Source of the DNA: Cladorhizidae sp. MBARI D1340-BT2
Taxonomy: Eukaryota; Porifera; Demospongiae; Poecilosclerida; Cladorhizidae
Length of the DNA: 64,000 bases
Assembly (NCBI GenBank): GCA_028752905.1
Contig: JAQNBH010000004.1
Coordinates: forward strand, 9,837,786-9,901,785
Direction: 5' to 3'
The notes beneath the pieces are model-generated. The model was not told the origin of the DNA and did no database searches. It worked only from the letters and a program-made list of their open reading frames with translations. Shown here piece by piece: positions 1 to 9,400 of this stretch. Position 1 is the first letter of the stretch; every line of letters begins with the position of its first letter. Position numbers and translations under genes: made by a program.

Positions 1-113
1 TATATATAGCTAGAAAGTTACATAAGTTCTATGTAACTTCTACGAGTGAAACGTGCCCCAAAATAGGATTTTTGGCTAATACATGTATTGAGTCTGCCGG
101 TTCAAATTTTGGT
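1..113 (+). repeat. left terminal inverted repeat of hAT relic
   Basis: Imperfect inverted match to 2230-2351, with small indels in the middle. It may extend beyond the window. Confidence 0.7.
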
Positions 114-196
114 AAGGCTGACAAGCGACACATGCTGGATGAAATTTGTGCGTTAACCCCTTTGAGTTTTGCTGACTCACCTCGACTCATTTGGGG

Positions 197-420
197 GATG
201 GGGCTGGAGCCATGAACTGGAATCAAACAGGGAATCGAGGTGCCTTATGTTGGAACTGTGGCATAGGTGCCTTATGGAACTGGGGTGACCTATTTCCCCT
301 AGCCCTAGCCCCAGCCCTCTTCTTAACGGCAGTTTTAATAGTAGGCACCTCGATTCATTTGGGGGGTGGGGCTGGAGCCATGAACTGGAATCGAGGTGTC
401 TTATGTTGAAACTGGGGCAT
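197..420. repeat. dispersed repeat with ggcacctcgatt / catgaactggaat motifs
   Basis: Two tandem-like copies of a segment containing 'gggctggagccatgaactgg' followed by short blocks about cgaggtgccttatgttg. The reverse-complement family recurs at 4540-4735. The sequence just before it (97-190) is the same module that precedes a minisatellite in each 4.16-kb array unit. 420-845 shows no recognisable gene. Confidence 0.6.
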
Positions 421-845
421 AAATGCCCTATATTGCGTAACAGCCTGTGCCATGTGTGCTTCTTGCTACGGTGTTGTTAGCCCCTTGCTACGGTGTTATT
501 AAGCAGCTTTCAGAGTTACACCCCACCTGTATGAGAAGCATCTAGTTTGTGTTATACCAGTATGTACTCCTCATTGGTGTTGACACCTCCCAACCAACCA
601 CCAAGTCTGCAGGTGGTACAACTATGTAAATTAGACAGCCTCCATTCATTCACTCTCTGGAGGAGTGCAGGTGGTAATATATTGAAATCTAAATCCCCCT
701 TGCGCATGTGCACTGTAGATAGGCGTGTCATCATGGCTGTAAATTTTTGTAATTAAATGGCAGATCAGAAATTTTCTAGCGTCGAAAAAATGATAACAAA
801 TATTGTCGTTATAGCAAAAAGCATGGTTTACTTTCATTCAGTAAA

Positions 846-1463
846 ATGGGGGACAGTGCTTTTAAATCAGGATTCCAGAATTGGAAAAAAGCCTTGGAAA
901 AGTTCAGAGGACATGAAGAGTCGCATACTCATAGAGAAGCAAAATTAAAATTGATAGCTCGTGGGATGCCAACAATTGCGAGCCAGCTGAGCTGCCACAT
1001 GCAACAACTTAACCCAAAGAGAAGGACTGCTAATGCAGTTAAAAGGCATAAGATATCTTACTCATCAAGCAATAGCTATAACACAGTAATCAAAGATCTA
1101 CTGATTCGATGCAGCCTCCCATTATCATTATGTCGAGGACAGGCCTATGATAGAGCTGCCAACATGCAGAGAAGAAAATCTGGTGTGGCAACAAGGTTTA
1201 GAAATGAATACCCTTCTGCTGCATTGTTCACTGAATCTTTGCTTACAGGATGTTGGAAGGAAGCTTGCATGTATCAGAGATGGTCTCGAAACGTGAAGGA
1301 AATAAGCAAGCTCATTTGTTTATCTCTGAAACGACAACATCTCTTTTCATTGAAGTTACATGAGACAAGTGGAGGCATTAGTCTGAAGCCATTCTGTCTC
1401 CTACCAGATGGACAGCAAGAAAACAGAAGCCATTCTCAAATACTACACGCTATTGTTAGATGA
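846..1463 (+). pseudogene. hAT transposase fragment, TTF-type zinc-finger region and DUF4371-like piece
   Basis: The 205-residue frame begins with a segment (GFQNWKKALEKF, then HEESHTHREA) typical of the TTF-type zinc finger at the start of ZMYM1/DUF4371-like hAT transposases. Further on, RGQAYDRAANMQRRKSGVA matches the family block usually written RGQxYDGAxNMxGxxxGV. The order is right, but much of the middle of a normal 700-800-residue protein is missing and the frame ends early. This is therefore a deleted relic, not an active gene. The Cys residues expected for the TTF finger lie upstream and are not visible in this frame. Family assignment is fairly sure; activity is very unlikely. Confidence 0.75.
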
Positions 1464-1496
1464 ATTATTTCAACAACACATGATGAATATGGTTTA

Positions 1497-2088
1497 ATGG
1501 CTGCTGGCTTGATGCACTCTTTGGAAAAATTCAGCACTTTATTTGGTCTCCAACTCAGTCACTTTTTATTTAGTGCAACAGAGCAAGTTTCTTTCACTTT
1601 GCAAAAAGAAGACATAGCCTTGCAGGAAGCACTCTCTGCTGTTGATGCTGCTAAGATATTCTTCAAACGAAACGGGACAGATGAAAATTTCGACAGGTTT
1701 TATGACATGTATGTCACTATTGCTGAAAAGTTCAATATTGGCCAACCAGAATTACCTCGTTACAGAAGGCATCCTCCACGTTTTGAAAGTGGGAGTGGAC
1801 CACACCTTTTTATGCCTGCAAATGCAAGCTTTCGGCAAATGTTCATTGAAGCGTGTGACCTGCTCTACGGTGAGTTGCTCTACGGTGAGTTGGAAGACAG
1901 GTTTAGTAAACAACATATTCCATCAATCCTGGCAATTGAAAAAAACTCTTGTGACTGCAGCAAATGGTAATGATTATGAAGACAGCATGGAAGAGCTCAA
2001 GAAATCTTTCTACAAAGATGATGTCATTATGTCAGACTTGGCCAGACACCTCCAACTCTTACAAGATGTTGTCATAGAGCTGGGTTAG
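1497..2088 (+). pseudogene. hAT transposase fragment, central/C-terminal region, frameshifted
   Basis: Two overlapping frames continue the relic that starts at 846. The first (1497-1970) contains FGLQLSHFLFSATEQVSFTL and a later PRYRRHPPRF segment, both characteristic of the part of ZMYM1/DUF4371-like hAT proteins that follows the catalytic core. The second frame takes over near 1960 and ends in a Glu/Lys-rich stretch before a stop at about 2088. A short duplication, tgctctacggtgagt, is visible near 1861-1890. The dimerisation domain expected next is absent here; a matching piece lies at 3441-3790. The gene is broken by frameshift and separation. Confidence 0.7.
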
Positions 2089-2230
2089 CATATAATGCAC
2101 CAGAACTTGGGTTAGCATTTAATGCACCAGAACTTGGGTTAGCATACATTATAATGCACCAGAACTTGGGTTAGCATATAATGCACCAGAACTTGGGCTA
2201 GCATATAATGCACCAGAACTTGGGTTAGCA
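2083..2230. repeat. ~27-bp tandem repeat, about five copies
   Basis: Consecutive copies of ttgggttagcatataatgcaccagaac with small variations sit directly before the right terminal inverted repeat of the hAT relic. Confidence 0.85.
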
Positions 2231-2351
2231 TTCCAAAGTTTGAACCGGCAGATTCATTATTAGCCAAAAATCCGATTTTTGGGCAAGTTTCACTCAAAAA
2301 ATGGGTAGAAGTTACATTATAGTACTTATGTAACTTCTAGCTATATATATA
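2230..2351 (-). repeat. right terminal inverted repeat of hAT relic
   Basis: Inverted counterpart of 1-113. It ends in an alternating TA tract after taacttctagc. Confidence 0.7.
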
Positions 2352-2474
2352 GCTCCCCAAAAATATTTTTTAATAAAATGGTAAATTCGTGATTAATTCC
2401 ATCTCTAGGGGTGATTAAAAGAGCCATATACGACACCAAATTCAAAATAAATAAAGTCGTCTCTGATCTGAGGT

Positions 2475-2729
2475 TTATTTTGGAATAAAAAGACACTTGA
2501 ACACCCTGTTGTTGACATAATGTTCGACTTGAGTCTTTTCGAAAAGGAAGTCTTCATGATAGGAGAGGATTGTTCTCATCTCGTCAGCTCTGAGGGTGGC
2601 TGTGTTGATTCCCCTCTCTGCAAGGATGGTCCTCAACCCCTTTGCCGACCCATTTGGCAACACCATCAACTGTGGCTGACCAGCCCATACAGTGTCCCTG
2701 ACCCGGCGAGTGCCTCCGTCTTTCACCAA
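2475..2729 (-). pseudogene. DDE-type transposase fragment
   Basis: An 84-residue frame contains GQPQLMVLPNGSAKGLRTIL, then ERGINT, ADEMRTIL, FEKTQVEHYV and a final CLFIPK. This order of motifs is familiar from a widespread metazoan and fungal DDE transposase family, in which the IPK/LPK block is normally followed by a CELNPIERVW catalytic block. Here the frame stops before that block, so the last catalytic residue is missing. It is an isolated scrap without flanking ends. The family name is not certain; assignment to a DDE transposase is inferred from remembered motif order. Confidence 0.6.
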
Positions 2730-2799
2730 GATGTTTCTTTGAGTGCCTTGTCGTCAAACTTCCTATGGCACATATACCTTCCTCAGGTATATGTGCCCA

Positions 2800-3030
2800 A
2801 AACACATGTCAGTGACGAGCAGTGGGCGGAATATTTGCAATGGAGAAAGACAACACACACCATAGTGCCCTATATCTCACACTCCTCCCCATTGACTGTA
2901 TATTTAGATTTTTTATTAAAAAACACAAGAAGAAAAAGGGAAAATGTTTACTTTTTTTATTACGAGAGTGGAAAAAAAGCATAAAAAACCGCGGAAAAGA
3001 GAGAAAAGAGACATAAATACAATAGAGCAT
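2800..3030 (+). repeat. dispersed repeat related to array segment and to 4220-4412
   Basis: Contains a plus-strand peptide EQWAEYLQWRKT and then a t-rich, aagcataaaaaccg-type stretch. Close relatives of the second part occur in every 4.16-kb unit (for example 11865-11945). An inverted relative of the peptide (EQWAKYLAWKKT) occurs on the minus strand at 4360-4412. The parent element is not recognised. 3031-3440 holds nothing I can name. Confidence 0.5.
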
Positions 3031-3440
3031 GCATTAACAAATAAACAAAACAAAAAATGGTAAATCAATTGTATATAATGTCCATGTCTTTGTCGAACTT
3101 CGTGTATATTTTCCTACAGCATAAGATAAGTGGGATTTGAATAATCAGTAGTACAAAAATATCAGCCTTTTAGCAGTCCAACACCTGCACTTACTTCCCA
3201 CCAACGATGTTTATTTGGCCGCCTGGGAGCACCCGAACATTATTTTTATGCGTAAGCATATGCTTCTCGTACGTCACCACAACCGAGCTCTCGTGTTGGC
3301 AAATCTGCAGGATGAAGATGATAAGCTTATTTAATCACCTAACTGGGATTGATTAACTTACAGCACAAATTATAAAATTGCACTGAGCCAGCATTTCTAC
3401 GGCCCGGTTGCGGTGCGACATTTTCAGGAACAACTAATGG

Positions 3441-3790
3441 GTGAGGGAGAAGATGTTGTCAAGCAAGGTAGTCAAGCAAGGTAGCCTTGAAGTGAAGAAA
3501 ATCACTTCTGTACAGACGATCTGTGATGTAATGAACAAGAAAAGCATTTTCAAAACAATGCTACCAACTGTGCATCAGCTCCTTCGTCTCTCCCTGTTAC
3601 ATCTGCAATGGCTGAAAGAACATTTTCTGCACTGAAGCTGTCTTAACGTACACAAGGTCTACGATGACTGAAGTAAAGCTTAATAGTTGCTTGCTTCTCC
3701 ATGTCCACAAAGATTTAACAGACTCACTTAACTTGGTTTCAGTCGCCAATGATAATGATGAACGAAAGAAGTTTTTTGGATTGATGTTTT
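3441..3790 (+). pseudogene. hAT transposase C-terminal dimerisation domain, broken
   Basis: Across shifting plus-strand frames one can read VKKITSVQTICDVMNKKSIF, then MLPTVHQLLRL, then TSAMAERTFSALK and, in another frame, TMTEVKLN followed by a Leu-rich HVHKDL block. The AERTFSALK motif is the hallmark of the hAT C-terminal dimerisation domain. At least two frameshifts and stop codons interrupt it. It fits as the missing end of the relic at 846-2088, displaced by the intervening repeats and the DDE scrap, or it belongs to a second copy. 3800-4170 shows only a poly-C tract near 3955 and nothing coding that I recognise. Confidence 0.72.
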
Positions 3791-4175
3791 TTGTACACAC
3801 AATCATGCAAAGAATACACCATTGAGTCCTTTAAATTAAATTTGTCAGTTGGGTGGGAATCCATGGAAGTAGTATAATAATTGTTCCACCAATTAGCTAG
3901 TATATATGGCTAGACAAGGTGGGCGTAGTCCAGCGAAATTTCTGCATGCATATCTCCCCCCCCCCCCATCCCCGTCGAAGCCAATAAACCCACTAAAATA
4001 CTATACTAAAATACTATACTCAAAAGCCGCCAATAAAGACAAAAACTCGCCGATAAAGCTACAACTTAAAGGGATAGAAGCGTTTGCCAAAACTAAAATC
4101 AACAATAACATACCAAACAACGGCATAGTTATAACCATCCCACGATAATATTTTATTAAACGAGTTCGATATCGG

Positions 4176-4412
4176 TCATATAAAAAATCTTCTGTCTCCT
4201 CCCCTGGGACTCTTGTGAAAACACTGGAACAGGAAGAATAAGGAGAAAATACCCTTAAAAACAGACGTACACATAATTGTGTACTTGAACAGAAAGCTAC
4301 ACCTCCCCCTGACTTCCATCAGACCCCGCTGCACTAGATATTTGCAGCCAGCAATATTCTTTACTGGACACGTCTTTTTCCATGCCAAATATTTGGCCCA
4401 TTGCTCCGTCAC
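4176..4412 (-). repeat. dispersed repeat sharing sequence with the 4.16-kb array
   Basis: The plus-strand stretch 4228-4310 (cccttaaaaacagacgtaca through aacagaaagctacacctcc) is nearly the same as 11950-12008 in array unit 1. The minus strand reads MTEQWAKYLAWKKTCPVKN at one end, related to 2800-2860. Confidence 0.6.
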
Positions 4413-4539
4413 TCACCTGCGTCGACTTGGGCACATGTACCTGCAGCTTCTTTCCTTCCATCTTCTTGACTAAACAGTCAATTTTGTATATACATGTACC
4501 ATCACTTCAATCCCCCCCTCCGAAACCTGGTTTCCAACA

Positions 4540-4735
4540 TAAGGCACCTAGATTCCAGTTCATGGCTCCACTCCACTGGAATCGAGGTGCCTACTATTGA
4601 AACTGAGACATAGTTCCCTATATCCCTATGAGGTCACCCCAGTTTCCAATATAGGGTACCTATGCCCCAGTTCCAACATAAGGCACCTCGATTCTAGTTC
4701 TTGGCTAATTGCAATATAGGGCACCTATGCCCACG
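4540..4735. repeat. dispersed ggcacctcgattcc-type repeat
   Basis: Inverted relative of 197-420, with repeated blocks about ataaggcacctcgattc and atatagggcacctatgccc. Confidence 0.6.
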
Positions 4736-5022
4736 AGGAGTTGATTGGGAGGTAATGAGGTAAGGGGGGGGGGCCCGACGCGGGGTTCAGTTATTGGTGG
4801 CAATGTGGGCATGGGAGGGTTTTGGGGGTTGCACATGGGGAGTTGGTGGGTGTTTGGGTATGGGGGAGTTTGGAAAGGGACTATGGGGAGGGTCACCTCA
4901 AATGGGGTCGGAGGAGTCGGTTCCTCCAACTCCATTGGGTCTCCTGACGATGGTATGTCCTGTGGTTCCAGGTCCTGCTGTCCAACTTTGTCCAACTTCC
5001 AAGAGGTTCTCCACCATGCCAT
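4705..5022 (-). CDS. Pro-rich hypothetical ORF, probably not an intact gene
   Basis: A 105-residue open frame is extremely Pro-rich after residue 28, with runs such as PTPPTPFEV and NPPMPTLPP. It starts with a short Trp/Lys-containing segment. I recognise no domain. The composition recalls the Pro-rich ORF in the 4.16-kb array but no shared motif is evident. It lies 490 bases downstream of the viral L relic on the same strand; a connection cannot be shown. The G-rich opposite strand also keeps open frames, so openness here is weak evidence. 5023-5512 holds no recognisable gene. Confidence 0.25.
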   Translation of the reverse strand: MAWWRTSWKLDKVGQQDLEPQDIPSSGDPMELEEPTPPTPFEVTLPIVPFQTPPYPNTHQLPMCNPQNPPMPTLPPITEPRVGPPPLTSLPPNQLLVGIGALYCN

Positions 5023-5512
5023 GTGTTGTCCTCTAGACCTTGGTCAATTTTGTGGAATGTGGATCCCTCCCCTCAATGTCCCAATGTAATCTATGAAACC
5101 ACAACCAAGACTCTTCCAACACTAAAATTAATAGTGACAACTCCATGAACCCATTCCCTATTCCCCATTCCCAAATAGAGATGTTAAATAAGCCCTAGCC
5201 CTACCCTTAATGTTTAATGTCAAATTTGCTATTTTTGTTGTTGGGAATGCAAAGTACATGCACAGCAAGCTCAAGCGTTTCATTGGGCAAATGTCCTGAG
5301 TACCGCCTGGACATCTTCTTGTATTGGCTATTGGCAAGAACTTTAAGGGGGAAGGATGTCTATCTATTAAGTACAGGTAACTATTGGTAACTATTTAATC
5401 TCTATGAACTCACTATACTGAAATTTACTGGTGCTATCAAATATATTTCGGTCTCAAAAGTTGGACCTTCTTCAGTGCCCTTAGTAAAATTGACATGTGA
5501 TATGTGATAAGT

Positions 5513-6945
5513 TCAAGAGGAATAAAAAACAAAAACTCTTGAGAGGCATGAGATTTCCGTGCTTCTGGATAATTTAAATCCGAGTGCGTGCCCTAATCTT
5601 AAAATCACTTGCTCCTGTACTGCTGGCATAGTAACTCCAAAAATCTTCTGTCCCCAAGAAATGAGACATAGGTTGTCTGCGATCCAAGTGGTGCAGACAT
5701 TGGTCTCAGAGAAGTCGATTTCAAGAAAAGTCAGACCTCTATCTAGAAAAAGTGATCTGAGTTCCTTGAAACCACCACACTCCAATCCCCGAATTTGGGA
5801 CTGAGTCTGCCATACATCCTGTTCGTCACCTCTCATAATGACGTTCCGGATGGACCGAGGGTTGGCGAATTTCCCTATCATCTTGTCCCTCAACCCCACT
5901 TGTTGTAGACAATGCCTGCAGCCACTCCACACAACAGCCCCAGCAAGAATAATAGCACACCAGCAGCAGCAACACACATACACACAATATATATTTACCA
6001 CGTTGGACAGACTCCAAAGCTTATTTTGCAGTCTGGGTGAAAATGGAACTAATGATGTCAGATCGCTCATTAGCGCAGCTTCCTCGAGATCAGCATCCAG
6101 AGTGAACATGGGAGCTATTAATTCGTGCTTAATCAGCTCAGGCAGAGTGGTCTTGATCAGTTGACGGAGTTCCCGTTCGGGCAGTGGCGGTGAACGCACG
6201 CAGATGCTGTAGGGATCTTTAATCAGAGCTGTCAAATTGTTGCTTACTCTTATGTTTATCATCTTGCTCATCTCTGCTCAAACTTTTGGCCAACCATTGG
6301 ATACAGTTTTTCACAAGTGAATCTCCTGAGTAAGTGGATCCTAGTGGCCCCCCATGGAAAAAGTGGAATAGAGAATTATGGGATACCCACCAAGGTGTCT
6401 CGACAATAAGCATAGGGATATGGATGGTCTGACTCAAGGTTGTGTCCAGACGACCGCTGAACAGAACGGAACACTCAAACAAGAAAGTAAGCGCTTCGAG
6501 GGTCACTGTCCTCCCCTGCGGTGCTTAATCCATTTGAGAAGACACTGGCCACATCGGAGTTGAAAGTGCTCATCACATCATTCACCTCTGTCGACACTCG
6601 TGATGCCTTTTTCAACCCCTGACTCACTTGACTCACTTGTTCACCACGAAAACAGTATTTCTTTGAGTACTCGGTGAGACTGGCTGAAATCCAAGTTTCT
6701 TCTGGCTTGACGATCATGCCTAGACGGACTGCAGCTTGATGCAATTGGCTGATAAATCGTCGACAGTAGGCGTGTACGTCGTACGCTGGCAGTGTGGTGT
6801 GAATTCGCAGATAAACCACTTGGTTGTCTCCCTGGCCGATAATCTGACCCGAAAATCCACCATCTCTCACACTGTTCTGATCATGACAATTGTTACCTCG
6901 GTCCAGCCCTTTTGTCTCCACCCTTCTAGAAAACGTGAGCCGAGA
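5513..6945 (-). pseudogene. L-like: endogenous viral element: mononegavirus-like L polymerase fragment
   Basis: Three overlapping minus-strand frames (6921-6475, 6506-6219, 6271-5513) read in order as part of the large polymerase of non-segmented negative-strand RNA viruses. The first has GQGDNQVV with GDNQ at 6831-6820, the palm motif C of Mononegavirales/Jingchuvirales-type L proteins. It is followed by KPEETWISASLTEYSKKY, the motif D block. The last frame has DPYSICVRSPPLPERELR and, near its end, WGQKIFGVTMPAV, matching the SW...GVTxP block that begins the capping domain. Only ~470 of ~2000 residues remain. Two frameshifts (about 6510 and 6270) and a stop before 6945 show it is a fossil. 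No glycoprotein or nucleoprotein gene is seen beside it. A Cys-rich, low-complexity stretch at about 5900-5998 looks like an insertion. Virus family unresolved. Confidence 0.9.
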
Positions 6946-7528
6946 CGAGTAGACACTTCACTTTCAGGGGGGGGCTGCTGCCATGAATGGTGGTATTGGT
7001 TTGTACAATGGTGGTATTGGGTTGTACAATGGTGGTATTGGGTTGTACAATGGTGGTATTGGGTTGTACAATGGTGGTATTAAGTGGTACAATGGTGGTA
7101 TTGGGTCCAACAATGGTGGTATTGGGTTGTACAATGGTGGTATTGGATTGTACAATGGTGGTGTTGGGTTTTACAATGGTGGTATTGGGTTGTACAATGG
7201 TGGTATTGGGTTGTAAAATGGTGGTATTGGACAATGGTGGTATTGGTTTGTACAATGGTGGTATTAGGTTGTACAATGGTGATATTAAGTGGAACAATGG
7301 TGGTATTGGTTTGTACAATGGTGGTATTGGATTGTACAACGGTGGCATTGGGTTGTACAATGGTGGTATTGGGTTGTACAATGGTGGTATTGGGTCCAGA
7401 ACGGCTACTGCAATCCGCTGGGAAAGGAAAAAGGAGGAGGGGGGATCATACGTTTCCCGTTTGAGCCGCTTACCCAAATCCGAAAAGAATTGACTTGCCA
7501 AATGAACCAGCCATCGTTCATTCGACAA
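6926..7528 (-). other. open frame through the 21-bp minisatellite, heptapeptide repeats
   Basis: A 200-residue frame consists mostly of NPIPPLY-type and QPNTTIV-type heptads, a direct translation of the 21-bp repeat. Its first ~43 residues (7528-7400) are non-repetitive, with FFSDLGKRLKRETYDPP. Those could be host sequence or an upstream piece of the viral relic; I cannot decide. The repeat is open in several frames on both strands because 21 is divisible by 3, so openness says little about expression. Confidence 0.35.
6978..7396. repeat. 21-bp minisatellite, about 20 copies
   Basis: Copies of ttgtacaatggtggtattgg follow gggggggctgctgccatgaa. Variant blocks (aagtggtacaatgg, gtccaacaatgg, a 12-base shorter copy near 7216-7230) are mixed in. 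The same repeat occurs in short arrays inside each 4.16-kb unit. Confidence 0.95.
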
Positions 7529-7676
7529 AATGCACGCCTAAAATAGAAATGGAGATCACCCTCACTCTGTCTCAAAATGAGATTCCTACATGACTATATT
7601 TGCAATAGTGATAACAATCTCATTTTTGAGAGAGGGTGAGGTCTGATCTGCATTTCTATTTTAGGCGTGCATTTTG
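7526..7676. mobile_element. foldback/MITE hairpin, ~60-bp arms
   Basis: caaaatgcacgcctaaaata at the left is mirrored by its reverse complement at the right end, and the pairing continues inward through agaaatgg, gatca, ccctc and tcaaaatgagatt with few mismatches. The arms leave a loop of about 30 bases. No coding capacity. Confidence 0.85.
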
Positions 7677-7895
7677 TTGGAAAAATTTAAGGAGGGTTAA
7701 AAACATATTATGCATGTATTAAAAATGTATTATGAAATTTGTGACTGAAATAAAAATGAAAGTGAGCCAAACAAGACATTGGTCGTTCATGCAGCCTAAA
7801 ATAAATAAAATAAATATGAGTGAGTGCTGCTGGATTGAAATGAGCCAAGGACTATCCAGATCGTTTTCATCAGACAAAGAATGTGGCCCAAAATA

Positions 7896-8141
7896 AAAAT
7901 GGAAGATTATCAGCAGCCACTGCATTACCAGCATATTTAATGCATCTGATGGAACAGGGGGGTGGATTGTGTGGATGTTGCGGGGACCTCAGCCGAAATG
8001 TTGAAGAAGGTCTCGAAACCTGCTTCCGAATTTCGCCTGAGATTCACCGCAGCCTCCACAGAAACTACTCCCTCGGACGCAATAAATATGTGATATGCAA
8101 TCTCATTTGATAGAGGGTGGCTGCTGATGATCTTCCATTTC
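7896..8141. mobile_element. second foldback element related to 7526-7676
   Basis: The left arm aaaatggaagattatcagca (7896-7920) is mirrored by tgctgatgatcttccattt at 8122-8140. The inner right side (tctcatttgatagagggtgg) resembles the inner arm of the 7526-7676 hairpin, so both are likely one family. The loop contains a GC-rich segment without a recognised function. 8142-8829 holds no gene I recognise. Confidence 0.7.
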
Positions 8142-8829
8142 TATCAGGCAAATTCAGTCGGACTCCTATATTCAATCAGACTCCTATAATGAGAAAAAAA
8201 GAGAGTTAATCTGCGAAGAAAAACAATAATATGCACAACAAATGGAATAGCCAAAAAAAACCATTTCTTCAAGCAGCAACAACACACAAAAGAAAGCGAA
8301 AGAACCAACCAAGAAGACACATCCCCAATGGATTCATCATGGTCATTTCCAACAATGATTTCTCACCTCATCGGCATGGACTTTAAGATAGCCGAGTGTG
8401 TCTGGAAGTATGTGGGCTACAGAAGCTGCACTCTCCCTTGCCATTTTTTATTGACCATGAGTGTGCGTGCACATTGGAACAGAAAGAAAGGCGAAACAAG
8501 CAAGATGCACTATGCATGCCCTCTTCATTAGTAGCAATGATTCCCACCTATGATTTCAAGCCAGTCACTTGCCAATCACCACAGCAGGACATTTTATTAC
8601 TGTTAACTAGGGCAAGAGGCCTTTGGACAGCTTTAAATGGCAGTTTTAAAAGGGGACAATGGTAAGACAAGACAGGCAGACGGGCAAGGCTATTGAAGGG
8701 CAAGGCTGTAAGAAAGTTCTTGCTGGTATTAAAAAAAATTTCCACTTTCGGGCCAATTGGCTGACCTGCCAAAAAGAGGGGGGAAAATATTACAACCACC
8801 CCCAACAAAAATGCATGTAGCAATTTCAC

Positions 8830-9099
8830 TTACTTATCACCAAGAATGTACACATTTGGATCTTCAAAACCTGTATGGTGTACCTTCATGTGTTTTTCAT
8901 AGGTCACTTCACGGCTTGACCTATGAAAGCATCCCATGATTGGGCAAGCCAGTGCCAAAACATCCTTGCTGTAGAGAGCAAACGTGGTTTTACCACGATT
9001 GGTGAGATTCTTATAATTTTTTGTTTTTAAATTGTGCTTATCGGTAAAAACAATGGATGTAACTCCTCTGGAAAAAAAGAGGGAAATAGTAAAATCCAT
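8830..9099 (-). CDS. hypothetical ORF with one C2H2-like zinc finger
   Basis: The 89-residue frame contains CPIMGCFHRSSREVTYEKH followed by MKVHH, a C-x4-C-x12-H-x4-H arrangement like a single C2H2 finger. Just downstream on this strand the plus-strand track shows t-rich sequence, and no convincing splice sites were settled. It may be an exon or part of a transposon protein: its strand is the same as the hAT relic at 9401-10230, which it follows. Nothing else in it is recognised. 9100-9400 has no further recognisable domain. Confidence 0.35.
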   Translation of the reverse strand: MDFTISLFFSRGVTSIVFTDKHNLKTKNYKNLTNRGKTTFALYSKDVLALACPIMGCFHRSSREVTYEKHMKVHHTGFEDPNVYILGDK

Positions 9100-9400
9100 T
9101 AACCACCCACCTAATGAATGTACACAACTTACCTAATATCTTTGATCAATCCTGGCATAAAAAACCTCCCATGCCTCCCTTTCACATGTCGCAAGTACAC
9201 TCGAGGCTGAAAATACCTTTATTTTTATTGAACAGAGAAAACGTTGCTAACCTTAAAAGTGTGCAGAGACCAGCAAAAACCAGAACCCAATTCTTCCAGT
9301 CGGCTGCTCTCCTCGCGTCACTGAGTGGATGCTATCCCTCACGGAAGAAGGCATGTTCCCAGCAATATAGTGTACCGAGAAAAGATGATGGAAAAAGCAC

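Larger units (their letters stand above)
1..2351 (+). mobile_element. decayed hAT-type DNA transposon with terminal inverted repeats
   Basis: The first ~113 bases and the stretch 2230-2351 read as inverted copies of each other. Both have a short tatatatagctag terminus, then a taacttctac block, a ggatttttggctaat block and a ctgccggttcaaa block. Between them lie two broken hAT transposase segments on the plus strand. The left terminus touches the window edge, so the true end and target duplication cannot be seen. The inner end of the left repeat (97-190) is also found in every unit of the 10-32 kb array. Assignment to hAT rests on the ZMYM1/DUF4371-like protein fragments inside. Confidence 0.75.

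Noticed and set aside
97..190. tRNA-derived SINE with a B box (ggttcaaat)
   Set aside because: The GTTCAAA word lacks the final C of the B-box consensus and no A box or cloverleaf was found upstream.
5899..5998. A gt...ag intron in the viral L relic
   Set aside because: The donor gtaaat and acceptors at 5899 or 5916 give lengths of 100 or 83 bases. Removing either shifts the frame away from the conserved L sequence downstream, so I do not call an intron.
6983..7493. Plus-strand proteins made of MVVLGCT or YNGGIGL repeats
   Set aside because: Direct by-products of the 21-bp minisatellite. All frames are open, so there is no evidence for any one of them.
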